From the NCBI GenBank assembly GCA_001442925.1, contig LDXX01000006.1, positions 124,001 to 188,000 on the forward strand: a DNA stretch of 64,000 nucleotides. Direction: 5' to 3'. This stretch comes from Candidatus Kryptonium thompsonii (GTDB taxonomy: Bacteria; Bacteroidota; Ignavibacteria; Kryptoniales; Kryptoniaceae). Shown piece by piece: positions 29,401 to 37,543 of this stretch (position 1 is the first letter of the stretch; each line of letters opens with the position of its first letter). The notes beneath the pieces were generated by a model. It made no database searches. It was not told the origin of the DNA and saw only the letters and a program-made list of their open reading frames with translations. A program made the position numbers and the translations under genes.

Positions 29401-29485
29401 GACGCCAAACTTTGGAAAACACCAGGTAGAGATTAGATATATTGAACTGGAGTTTAAGAAATTAATGGAGAAAAATTATGAATGA
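26462..29485 (+). CDS. Type III-like site-specific DNA-methyltransferase (Mod), long form
   Basis: 1007 residues. An amino-methyltransferase of the beta order: motif IV DPPY at 499-502 (YIDPPYNTGND) comes before the SAM motif FFAGSGTT (757-764). About 480 residues precede the catalytic part, much more than in EcoP15I Mod (about 640 in total); they are charged and helical with no domain I can name. The region between the motifs holds a probable target-recognition domain. It should methylate adenine (or N4 cytosine) in a specific site. Good GAGGTAAG site before the ATG. Its last 8 bases overlap the next gene. Confidence 0.88.
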   Translation: MEPIQKFQDLLKKLFQFEASDLDFGIYRILNYKRDKIEEFINEDLRNKVESAFAKHKEKILTNINEKYEEIKEKVVQSLGQNAFTPTGDLKEEFKNTPIGREFFSVKEQKEEAEKIDEIKLQVFNDLYNFFSRYYEEGDFVPQYRYSIKGHKYAIPYNGEEIKLYWANSEQYYIKTGLLFRDYTFKNSEYKVIFRTVEAREELGSNKATKERFFVLDDEVPVELGGKTLIVRFQYRELTNEEVKNYGVEGGSNISKQEKINEKSYENILGKIDDVRLKGLLMELKNEKPILLYQLNRFTAKNTKDYFIHKNLKKFLSEQLDYFIKAEVLDIETLEKERFLDKHITRAKVVREIGEEIIDFLSQIEDFQKRLWEKKKFVIETNYVITLDRMGSVELIERLLNHSNFGKQVEEWKALGLVDDDFDKWKVLENKLSGKELSKRYQFLPIDTKYFKDLELEILELFEDIDEALDGLLIKSENWQALNLLLNKYKEKVQTIYIDPPYNTGNDGFLYRDRFQHSSWLTMMENRLKLAKEFLRDDGVIFVSIDDNEINNLKSLMEDIFLPDNFIVNIVWKSRDSVSNDAIVSQNHNYNLTFAKNLTTIRKRIGLNNFRLPPSERGFSNPDNDPRGPWKSVHIEISGVHISEGLIYEIEDPYGNKYYPKEGACWRFAKDTFLKYVKEGRIIFDPKGRQKPRYKLYLNEILTTPTSWWDDCATTTEGTILVKSLFGKKVYTNPKPIELIIKMLKLSSAANSIILDFFAGSGTTAHAVMKLNKEDGGKRKFILVEMADYFETIIIPRLKKVAYSFNWKDGKTQDTDGISQFFKYQILEQYEDTLDNIELKENQKMLELFKDQYLLKYFLDYETRESPYLLNIEELKNPFEYKLKVNLSEVGEPKEMVIDIPETFNYLLGLKVKKIKARKDASRKYLFILGEKEGKNYAIVWREYKDNWEDEDFKKDKEFIIKELSEWNAQVVYVNGQSVLTPNFGKHQVEIRYIELEFKKLMEKNYE

Positions 29486-32174
29486 TAAATACAGAGGCGC
29501 AGAATGGATAAGAGTTGACTTGCATCTACATTCTCCTTTTGTTAAAAGTTTCAAGTTACCATCCGGGATTAATTTAGATTCAGATAAAGAGAAAATTGTC
29601 AGAGATTATGTAAGAAAAATTAAAGAAAAAGGTATCCAAATTGGAGCAATTACAGATTATAACGGAATTCAAAAAGAATGGTTTATTCCTATAAGAGATG
29701 AAGCAGAGAAAGAAGGAATTTTAATTTTACCAGGCGTTGAGCTATCTATTTCCTTAACAGGCGGTAAATATGGACTTCACTTAATTGTCATATTTGATAA
29801 CACAATTGATATAGATGGTCTAAATACTTTTCTCCATAGCCTTGATAAAGATCCACAAGAAAAACTATTAAATGGCAGAGAGCATCGGGAGATTAACTCA
29901 AAATATGAGCTTGAAGAAATGGTTAAGCTAATAAGAGAAAAATACAAATGCCTGATAATTTTTGCTCATCCAGAAGAGGATAAAGGTTTATTCAAGACTT
30001 TTTCACCAAAAGAATCGGCGAAGTATATTTCAATTATCAGACCTGATGCCTTGGAATATTTTTCAAATGATTGGAAAAGTAGATTAGTTGATACAAATGA
30101 AATAAAAAAAGAACTACTCGAAAGAATAGCAATCCTTGAAAGCTCAGACCCTAAATCTATTGATGAGATTGGAAATAAATTAAGAGATAGGAAGATACGG
30201 GCTACTTATCTTAAACTTAGTGATTTTTCACTCTCTGCCTTAAAACTTGCTCTTCATGACCCTGAAGTGAGAGTAAAACTCTACAAACCTCCTGAGATGT
30301 TTCATAGTAGAATTACCCGTGTTACCATTAATGGAACAACCTTTCTAAAAGATTTAAATCTAAATATAAATCCTGAACTTAATACATTCATAGGTGGCAG
30401 AGGAGTTGGAAAATCCGCAATCATAGAGTCAATAAGATATTGTCTTGACCTCCCAGTGTATGCTGAGGAATCACAAAAGATTGATTTTGTTTACGCAGTG
30501 GTGGGTAGCGGTGGTGAAATCAGCGTGGAAATCGATAAGTATGTGGGAACAAAAAAGACTTCATATAAAATTAGCAGAATAATCGGAAAAGAACCAGAAG
30601 TGTATATGGAACACAATGTAAAATTAGATTACAAACCGTCTGATATATTTGAAAAGGGAAAAGAACCTATAATAATTGGACAAAAGGAACTTTACCACAT
30701 ATCACAAGATGAAAGCTTTCTTTTACAACTAATAGACCAATTTATAGGCGATAGAATAAAAGAAAAACAGAAGGAATTTGAAAATTGCAAATTTAAATTA
30801 GAGGAAAATGGGAGAAAAATCTTAGATTTGGAGAAAAAACTTTTCAAAAAAGATGAATATGAACAGCTACTCAGAAGAATAGAATCTAAGATTAAAGAAT
30901 ACGAAAAACTTGGTGTAGCCCAAAAATTAGAGAGATATACCAATATTCTGGAAGACGATGAAAAGATCAATTCAGCTTATGAAAAATTTAGAGAAATTAT
31001 TCAAAACATTGAAACTGCTTTAAATCAATCATCGCAGGAATTGTCAGAAATAATTTTATCACTAAAGAGAGGTAAAAGCGAGAAAAAGGAGATGCTCGAA
31101 AAATTAGCAAGCGAATTTGAAAACGCAAAGAAAAAAATAGAAGAGGTGCAACTTGTACCAGAGTTAGATTATATTTACAAAACAAAAATTAAGGCTACCA
31201 TTGAAAAATGGAATACTGAGAAAGCGAAGTTTGAAAAAGAAATTGAAAATGTTAAAAAGAAATTAGGCGAAGAAAAACTCCAACCAGAAAAACTTGAAGA
31301 ACTTACAAAGCAAAAGGCTAAGATAGAATCTTTGCTAAGGGATTTTAAAAAGTATGAAGAAAATCTTGAAAATTTGAAAAATGAAAGGATTCAACTTAGA
31401 GAAGAAGTTAAAAGATTAAGATACGAACTATTTAAAATAAGGAAAGAGGAAATTCAAGAAATAAACAAGAAACTTAATGGAAAAGTTAATATAAATGTCA
31501 CTTACGAAGGGGAAAAGAAAGGATTTAAGAAATATATAACTAATATTTTACAAGGCTCTGGAATACATAAAGATGCTATTGATTCTCTGGTAGATGCAAA
31601 AGGAATCACTATTGATGGAATTTTGATAAGCGATATCATCGCTGAAGGAAAAGACAAAGTTATTGAAAAATTTGGTCTTACTGAAAAAATGGCTGAAAGA
31701 TTAATTGAATATTTTAAAGACAAAAATAAACTATTTGAACTTGAAACGCTTTTTCCCGAAGATTTGATAGAAATTCAATTAAATGTTGATGGAAAATTTA
31801 TCCCTTTATCAAAACTCTCTCCAGGACAAAAGGCAACAGCACTCCTTCTAATGATGTTTATAATTGAAGACAGAATCCTAATACTTGACCAACCTGAAGA
31901 AGATCTTGATAATCGTTTTATATATGAGGATATAGTCAATATATTGAGAAATCTTAAAAGTAAAAGACAGATTATAACTGCTACTCATAATGCTAATATC
32001 CCAGTAGTAGGTGATTCGGAATTGATCATTGTTTTAGATAAGCAAGAAGAAAAATGTCAAATAGTTGATATGGGCTCTATAGATAAAGAAAGCATTAAAG
32101 AACAGGTAAAAAGAATCATGGAGGGTGGAGAAGAAGCTTTTAAAAGAAGAGCAGAAAAATATGGAGGAATATAA
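29478..32174 (+). CDS. PHP domain-SMC-like ATPase fusion (TrlF-like)
   Basis: 898 residues. Residues 1-250 are a PHP phosphoesterase domain (VDLHLHSPF, H16 and H18; later GVELSIS and FAHPEED). Then an SMC/RecN-like ATPase: Walker A IGGRGVGKSA (G306-S313), a long coiled coil (about 430-660), signature LSPGQKATALLL and Walker B LILDQPEEDLDN (D804), with a THN switch. PHP-ATPase fusions of this kind are known beside restriction genes. I infer a nucleotide- or DNA-end-sensing nuclease that adds an effector to the Mod/Res pair. Start decided by the ATGA-like overlap with mod. Confidence 0.85.
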   Translation: MNDKYRGAEWIRVDLHLHSPFVKSFKLPSGINLDSDKEKIVRDYVRKIKEKGIQIGAITDYNGIQKEWFIPIRDEAEKEGILILPGVELSISLTGGKYGLHLIVIFDNTIDIDGLNTFLHSLDKDPQEKLLNGREHREINSKYELEEMVKLIREKYKCLIIFAHPEEDKGLFKTFSPKESAKYISIIRPDALEYFSNDWKSRLVDTNEIKKELLERIAILESSDPKSIDEIGNKLRDRKIRATYLKLSDFSLSALKLALHDPEVRVKLYKPPEMFHSRITRVTINGTTFLKDLNLNINPELNTFIGGRGVGKSAIIESIRYCLDLPVYAEESQKIDFVYAVVGSGGEISVEIDKYVGTKKTSYKISRIIGKEPEVYMEHNVKLDYKPSDIFEKGKEPIIIGQKELYHISQDESFLLQLIDQFIGDRIKEKQKEFENCKFKLEENGRKILDLEKKLFKKDEYEQLLRRIESKIKEYEKLGVAQKLERYTNILEDDEKINSAYEKFREIIQNIETALNQSSQELSEIILSLKRGKSEKKEMLEKLASEFENAKKKIEEVQLVPELDYIYKTKIKATIEKWNTEKAKFEKEIENVKKKLGEEKLQPEKLEELTKQKAKIESLLRDFKKYEENLENLKNERIQLREEVKRLRYELFKIRKEEIQEINKKLNGKVNINVTYEGEKKGFKKYITNILQGSGIHKDAIDSLVDAKGITIDGILISDIIAEGKDKVIEKFGLTEKMAERLIEYFKDKNKLFELETLFPEDLIEIQLNVDGKFIPLSKLSPGQKATALLLMMFIIEDRILILDQPEEDLDNRFIYEDIVNILRNLKSKRQIITATHNANIPVVGDSELIIVLDKQEEKCQIVDMGSIDKESIKEQVKRIMEGGEEAFKRRAEKYGGI

Positions 32175-32177
32175 TAT

Positions 32178-33322
32178 ATGGATATTTTAGAATTAAGAGA
32201 AAGAATTCTTAAAGGTGAAGATTTACATACAGAATTTAAGGAAAGAATAACGGATAACGAAGATTTAGCAAAGTCAATAGTAGGTTTTGCTAACACAGAT
32301 GGTGGACAAATAATCTTAGGTGTATCAGACGATGGTGATATAATTGGAGTGGAAAATGTAGATGAAACCATCAGAAGAATTGATGATGTGGCATATAATA
32401 GATGTGAACCTCCTATTTCGGTAATCATAGAAACAGTCATAGATAATGATAAAACCGTAATAATTATAAATGTTCCAAAAGGTGACCAAAGGCCATACCG
32501 CACTTCAAGTGGCAATTATTATATTAGAAGTGCAAATAGATTTAGACTTGCTTCAAGAGAAGAACTTTTAAGGTTATTTCAGGCAACAGAAAGTATTTAT
32601 TATGACGAAACCACAATATATAAAGCCACTTTAAAGGATCTTGACAATGATGCTTTTAGATTATTTATGAAAGAATATATGAACATAGAGGTCAGTGAAG
32701 AGATGCTCATAAATTATATGAAAAATCTGAAAATCCTATCGAAAGATGAAAAGCCAACTTTGGCGGGTATTCTTTTTTTGGTTCAAATCCTCAACTCTTT
32801 ATTCCAACAGCTAAAGTGGTTGGAGCATATATTCAGGGTGCTGATATTTCTACACCACCACTGGACAAAAAGGAAATCTCAGGTAGAATTCCTCAAATTA
32901 TAGAAGATACAATGCGATTTCTTAAGATATATGTTAAAGAAGAACATCGAATAAAAGGACTTGAACCAGAAGCTTATCCAGAAATTCCTGATGTAGCATT
33001 AAGAGAAGCAATTGTTAATGCTGTAGCTCACAGAGATTATACAATAAGTGCGCCTATCCGTGTCTTTGTTTTTAATGACAGAATTGAATTTCACACACCT
33101 GGGAAGCTACCTAATACAGTGACAATAGATAGCATGAAAGTTGGGGGCGCCCATGTTTTAAGAAATCCCACTATATATAATCTTCTTCTAAAAATGGGAC
33201 TTGTCACTGATATTGGAAGTGGTGTAAAAAGAATAATTGAAGTTATTAGGAAAAATCTTAATAAAGAAGTTGATTTATTTGAGACTGAAAATGAATTTGT
33301 CCTAACTATTCCAAGAGCATAG
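32178..33322 (+). pseudogene. AlbA_2/ATPase-domain regulator (COG2865-like), split by a -1 frameshift
   Basis: Read straight, the frame ends at 32903 with a nonsense tail from about residue 201. Moving to the -1 frame at the T-run 32773-32779 restores a continuous 381-residue protein (...LAGILFFGSNPQLFIPTAKVVG...) to 33322. N-terminal AlbA_2 (Schlafen-like) domain: HTEFKERIT, FANTDGGQIILGV, GNYYIRSAN. C-terminal HATPase_c_4-like domain: ALREAIVNAVAHRDY, FHTPGKLP, GSGVKRII. It is either a mutation, a sequencing error in a homopolymer, or true frameshifting, because the site is a correct U UUU UUG slippery heptamer. Starts 3 bases after the PHP-ATPase gene and ends 7 before res. Confidence 0.75.
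32774..32780 (+). other. Candidate -1 ribosomal frameshift (slippery) site T TTT TTG
   Basis: Zero-frame codons are CTT TTT TTG (32772-32780). A one-base backward slip lets both tRNAs re-pair (TTT TTT) and then reads GGT TCA AAT in the frame that encodes the rest of the AlbA_2 protein. The same 7-T run could also vary in length during replication. Confidence 0.45.
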
Positions 33323-33329
33323 GAGGCTT

Positions 33330-36300
33330 ATGAATTTAGAAAAATATCTTATCCTTAACAAATATCTGCTTTCCCTTTTTGGAGTAAATGAGTTTAGAGA
33401 GTTGCAAGAAAAACTAAAAGATGCATCAGTTGGCACAGATAGCAATGGAAGGACTTATTTTTTAAATATCCTGCGGTCAGCATTTGAAAATAGAAAAATT
33501 TCAGATGATGCCCTTTTTATATACGATGAAAATGTTCAATCCTATGTCAAGAAAATAAATTTCAGGCGTGAACCTGTTTCCTTAAAATACTTTCAATATC
33601 TTGCAGTGCTTTTCACAGAGATTGTGCTTGATAACTTAAAAAACAGAAAATTTGAATTTATCTATAATCTTAATGAATTTCTTCGCGCATATATACAGGA
33701 GAAGAATATAAAGATTATAGATGAGTTTACCGAAGGAGATTTAAATAAGCTTGCCTTCTGGATGGCAACGGGTTCAGGGAAAACGCTTATCGCTCATATA
33801 AACTACTACCAATTTTTCCATTATAACCTCTTTTCTCCTGATAACATTCTTTTTATTACTCCAAACGAAGGACTTTCGAAACAGCACTTTGAAGAATTAC
33901 AAAAAAGCGGAATTCCTTCAAGGCTTTATGGTGGCAGTTTAAATAATGGCTTAAAAAATGAAAGAGAAGTGCTTGTTATTGAGATGACAAAATTTGTGGA
34001 AGAGAAAAAGGGCGGAGGTGTAACACTTCCAGTTGAAACTTTTGAAGGAAGAAATCTTATTTTTGTGGATGAAGGGCATAAAGGCAAAAGGTCAGAAGAG
34101 CAAAAATGGGCAAAGTTGAGAGATAAGCTTTCCGAAAATGGTTTTGTCTTTGAATACAGCGCTACCTTTGGACAGATTTTGTCAGAAAAAAATAAAGAGA
34201 CACTTGTTGAATATGCTAAATCTATTGTTTTTGATTATTCCTATAAATACTTCTATCTCGATGGGTATGGAAAAGATTTCTCTGTATTGAATGTAAAAGG
34301 GACAGGGATTTCTGAACAGGAATTTCAAGAGGTGATGTTTATAGCAAATCTTTTGTCTTTTTATGAGCAACTGTTGGTATATGAAGAAAATGTGCATCTG
34401 GCGAAAGAATATAATATTGAGAAACCACTTTGGATTTTTGTTGGCGCAACGGTTACAGGAAAGAAAGAAGCCGGTGAAGAATCCGATGTTGTTCAGATTG
34501 TTGAATTTATAAACAGGGTAATTGAAGATGAAGATTGGGCAAAGTGGTGGGCAAAGAAAATTTTAAATGGTGAAACAAATTTAAAAGATGAAAAAGATAA
34601 TGATGTCTTTCAGAATAGTTTCAGGTATCTTAGGGAAAGGGGTGTTGACTTTGAAGACCTCTACAGAAGAGTTTTTGGTGGAAGGGGAGGCTTTAAGATT
34701 TATGAGATAAAAAACGCACAGGGAGAATTTGGTTTAAAAGTTGGAGAAAATAACTATTTTGGGGTTATAAATATAGGTGATGTATCGGGATTTAAAAAAC
34801 AATTAGAAACAAAAGGAATATTCGTAGAACAAGATGTTATATCTGGTTCTCTCTTTGATGATATTAAAAAAGAAGGTTCTTCAATAAATATTCTTATTGG
34901 TTCAAGGAAATTTATCGAAGGATGGGACACATGGCGTGTTTCTTCAATGGGGCTTTTGAATATAGGTAGAGAACAAGGACCGCAAATTATTCAGTTGTTT
35001 GGAAGAGGTGTAAGACTCAAAGGTAAAGAAATGTCTCTTAAGAGAAGTGGTGAAAATTCATATATTAGACTTCTTGAAACCCTAAACATTTATGGCATTA
35101 AGGCTGACTACCTAAGCAAATTCTTAGAGGCAATCAGACGCGAGGAAGTTGAATTTGAAACCATTGAAATACCTGTTAAGCTACAACATGAGGAAAAATG
35201 GAAAGACCTTTATACACTTACTAAAGATGAGAAAAGGAAATTTGAAGAGGAAGAAGTTTTAAGATTGGAGCTTGATGATAAGATTTATTTCAGAATAGAC
35301 CTTTCGCTCAAAGCATCCATGTATTCATCAAGAGAAAGAAGGGAAGAAGGAGGGAAAATTGTAGGGATTGAAACTGCGGAAATAAAACCAGAAGTTAAAC
35401 CGCTATTCTTTCCGGAAGATAAATTGAATTTGCTGGATTGGAATAGAATATGGCAGGAGATCAATGAGTATAAGATTCTGATGGGCTTCTGGAACTTGGT
35501 CATAAATAAAGAAGTATTAAGAAACCTGCTTTTGTCGAATAGATATAACATACTGACGCTACCTGATGCTTTTGATATAAAAACTCAGAAGGATGTGAAA
35601 AGGTTGGAAGACATAGCAATTCTTGTTATCAAAAAGTATATTGAAAAGTTTTATCGAAAATACGCTAATCAGTTTGAAACAGAGCATCTGAGATATGATA
35701 CTTTTAGTAACCAGAAAGGACAGTTATTATTACCTTTTGTTTCTGAGACGGGAGAAAAATATGTTGTTCAGATAGATAAGGAAAAGAAAGAGCTTATAAA
35801 TAAGATAAGAGCGTTAGTTAAAGATTTGGCTAAACTGATAAAGGAAGAGACAGAGGAACTGCCACGAATTTATTTTGATAAGCACCTTTTCTTGCCAATA
35901 CTTATTAAATCAAATAAAATAGATAGAATTACACCCGCAGGGCTTGAAGAAAGCGAGGAGAAATTTATCAAGGATTTAAGAAATTATCTTAGGGAAAATA
36001 AAGATAGATTTAAAGATTACGAGGTTTATCTTTTAAGAAACTTCCCAAAATCTGGGAGAGGGTTTAGACTTCAATGGGCCGAGTTTTACCCAGATTTCAT
36101 CTTGTGGATTAAAAAAGGTGAAAAGCAAATAATGGTGTTTATAGAACCGCATGGTTTGGAGCATTCAAAGGGATTAAATGATGAAAAAATAAGATTTGCA
36201 GGGGTCAATGATTCTGAGGGTATTACTATTAAGAAAATAGAGCAGGAAATTAACAAAAAAGAGAAAAAGAATCTTATTCTAGAATATTTTCTTCTTTCGC

Positions 36301-36431
36301 AAACTCCGTATGAAAGGTTAATCCAAGGGGAAGTAAGACCACCTTCAAAGTCTGAATATGAAAAAAACCACGTTTTGTTTTTGGATGATTCCAGTTGGAC
36401 TGAGAAATTATTTAATATCTTAATGAGGTAA
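33330..36431 (+). CDS. Type III-like restriction subunit Res (helicase-nuclease)
   Basis: 1033 residues. Superfamily 2 helicase motifs: Walker A WMATGSGKTL (A146-T152), DEGH box FVDEGHKG (D247-H250), motif III-like YSATFGQ and motif VI QLFGRGVRLKG. Near the C-end a PD-(D/E)xK-like nuclease core: FYPDFILW (D922) and VFIEPHG (E939, H941 where Lys is usual). It would use ATP to translocate and cut DNA together with Mod. A strong AGGAGG precedes the ATG. Last gene of the island operon; the palindrome at 36490 lies 58 bases on. Confidence 0.87.
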   Translation: MNLEKYLILNKYLLSLFGVNEFRELQEKLKDASVGTDSNGRTYFLNILRSAFENRKISDDALFIYDENVQSYVKKINFRREPVSLKYFQYLAVLFTEIVLDNLKNRKFEFIYNLNEFLRAYIQEKNIKIIDEFTEGDLNKLAFWMATGSGKTLIAHINYYQFFHYNLFSPDNILFITPNEGLSKQHFEELQKSGIPSRLYGGSLNNGLKNEREVLVIEMTKFVEEKKGGGVTLPVETFEGRNLIFVDEGHKGKRSEEQKWAKLRDKLSENGFVFEYSATFGQILSEKNKETLVEYAKSIVFDYSYKYFYLDGYGKDFSVLNVKGTGISEQEFQEVMFIANLLSFYEQLLVYEENVHLAKEYNIEKPLWIFVGATVTGKKEAGEESDVVQIVEFINRVIEDEDWAKWWAKKILNGETNLKDEKDNDVFQNSFRYLRERGVDFEDLYRRVFGGRGGFKIYEIKNAQGEFGLKVGENNYFGVINIGDVSGFKKQLETKGIFVEQDVISGSLFDDIKKEGSSINILIGSRKFIEGWDTWRVSSMGLLNIGREQGPQIIQLFGRGVRLKGKEMSLKRSGENSYIRLLETLNIYGIKADYLSKFLEAIRREEVEFETIEIPVKLQHEEKWKDLYTLTKDEKRKFEEEEVLRLELDDKIYFRIDLSLKASMYSSRERREEGGKIVGIETAEIKPEVKPLFFPEDKLNLLDWNRIWQEINEYKILMGFWNLVINKEVLRNLLLSNRYNILTLPDAFDIKTQKDVKRLEDIAILVIKKYIEKFYRKYANQFETEHLRYDTFSNQKGQLLLPFVSETGEKYVVQIDKEKKELINKIRALVKDLAKLIKEETEELPRIYFDKHLFLPILIKSNKIDRITPAGLEESEEKFIKDLRNYLRENKDRFKDYEVYLLRNFPKSGRGFRLQWAEFYPDFILWIKKGEKQIMVFIEPHGLEHSKGLNDEKIRFAGVNDSEGITIKKIEQEINKKEKKNLILEYFLLSQTPYERLIQGEVRPPSKSEYEKNHVLFLDDSSWTEKLFNILMR

Positions 36432-36489
36432 ACAAGGAAGATAAAAATTTGGGTCGTGACGAATTGTTATAAAAAGGCGATTGAGGCTG

Positions 36490-36510
36490 TATGCATATAT
36501 ATGCATATAT
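36490..36510. repeat. Palindrome / 10-bp tandem repeat at the right island edge
   Basis: ATGCATATAT occurs twice in tandem (36491-36510), and 36490-36507 (TATGCATATATATGCATA) is a perfect 18-bp palindrome. It lies between the res stop codon and the right flanking repeat. No T-run follows, so a terminator is unlikely; a protein-binding or recombination site is possible. Confidence 0.6.
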
Positions 36511-36538
36511 AGGAAAGCAATAAATTAGAGTAATAAGC

Positions 36539-36605
36539 AAGGGGGCATAGGTAGGGGAAATGGGGATGTGGTTTTGAAAAAAATTTTTGTTTTGGTAAAT
36601 TTTTA
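36539..36605. repeat. Right flanking direct repeat of the defence island
   Basis: Partner of 26207-26270. Contains the ATPase-gene tail (AAGGGGGCATAG), TAGGGGAAA and a TTG frame MKKIFVLVNF-stop at 36574-36606. The spacing TTTTG-N19-TAAATTTT in both copies also resembles the Bacteroidota promoter pattern (TTTG, ~19, TAnnTTTG), so this copy may drive htpX. Confidence 0.7.
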
Positions 36606-36654
36606 AAAATTACATTTGAAATGAAGTTAAAATCAATTTAGGAGGTGGAGTCTT

Positions 36655-37518
36655 ATGAACAACACTTTGAAAACCGTCTTCTTGATGACATTGATGATGG
36701 TCCTTCTGCTTGCGATTGGAAGCGCATTAGGTGGAAGGTCGGGTCTTGTGATAGCATTTGTATTTTCTCTTTTGATGAATTTCTTCGCATATTGGTTTTC
36801 GGACAAAATCGTCCTTGCTATGTATAGAGCTAAAGAAGTCACAGAGGCTGAAGCACCAAAGTTGTATTCAATGGTAAAACGTCTTGCAACCCGTGCGGGG
36901 CTTCCGATGCCGAAGCTTTACATTATACCGAGCATGACACCAAACGCTTTTGCGACCGGAAGAAATCCGCAAAACGCAGCTGTTGCGGTTACAGAGGGAA
37001 TCATGAAACTTTTAAACGATGATGAACTTGAAGGCGTCCTTGGGCATGAACTTGCCCATGTTAAGCATAGAGATATTCTAACTGCGACGATAGTTGCAAC
37101 GATGGTTGGAGCTATAACATTTCTTGCGCGTATGGCTCAATGGTCGCTTATCTTCTTCGGCGGAAGTAGAGATAGAGAAAATAATGCAAATTGGATTGCT
37201 GAGCTTGTTTTAATTATCGTTGCACCGATAGCTGCTGTTTTGATTCAACTTGCTATTTCAAGAGCAAGAGAGTTCGCAGCTGATGAAGGTGGAGCGAAAA
37301 TCTCTGGCAAACCACTTGCGCTTGCAAATGCTTTGAGAAAACTTGAACGCGGTGTTGAAACAATCCCGATGGAGGCGAGACCGGAGACAGCGCATATGTT
37401 TATAGTTAATCCATTGCGTGGCGAGGGAATACTTAAGCTTTTCTCAACACATCCACCGATAAGTGAGAGAGTTAAAAGGCTTGAAAAGCTTGCAAGGGAA
37501 ATGGGAGTTTATTATTAA
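36655..37518 (+). CDS. htpX: M48-family zinc metalloprotease HtpX
   Basis: 287 residues. Two N-terminal membrane helices (about 7-25 and 30-50), the zinc motif [11 protein letters not shown] (H131, E132, H135), two more hydrophobic segments and the EFAADEGGA motif with the third zinc ligand. It degrades misfolded inner-membrane proteins under stress. Strong AGGAGGTGG site. It is the first chromosomal gene to the right of the island. Confidence 0.95.
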   Translation: MNNTLKTVFLMTLMMVLLLAIGSALGGRSGLVIAFVFSLLMNFFAYWFSDKIVLAMYRAKEVTEAEAPKLYSMVKRLATRAGLPMPKLYIIPSMTPNAFATGRNPQNAAVAVTEGIMKLLNDDELEGVLGHELAHVKHRDILTATIVATMVGAITFLARMAQWSLIFFGGSRDRENNANWIAELVLIIVAPIAAVLIQLAISRAREFAADEGGAKISGKPLALANALRKLERGVETIPMEARPETAHMFIVNPLRGEGILKLFSTHPPISERVKRLEKLAREMGVYY

Positions 37519-37543
37519 TAACAAAAAACATTGGTGAGAGATA

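Larger units (their letters stand above)
26271..36538 (+). mobile_element. Type III-like restriction/defence island
   Basis: A 10.3-kb block between two copies of a ~65-bp imperfect repeat, holding only four same-strand defence-type genes: mod, PHP-SMC-like ATPase, AlbA_2/ATPase-domain protein, res. Gene starts overlap or follow within 8 bases. It splits the ABC ATPase from any permease and interrupts a housekeeping region (asnS, htpX, gdhA). No integrase, transposase or tRNA is present, so how it arrived (recombination between repeats or loss of the mobility gene) is open. Confidence 0.6.

Noticed and set aside
32816-33322. A separate 168-residue gene starting at 32816
   Set aside because: Its sequence continues the AlbA_2/ATPase protein exactly after a one-base shift and it has no ribosome site; treated as the second half of one gene.
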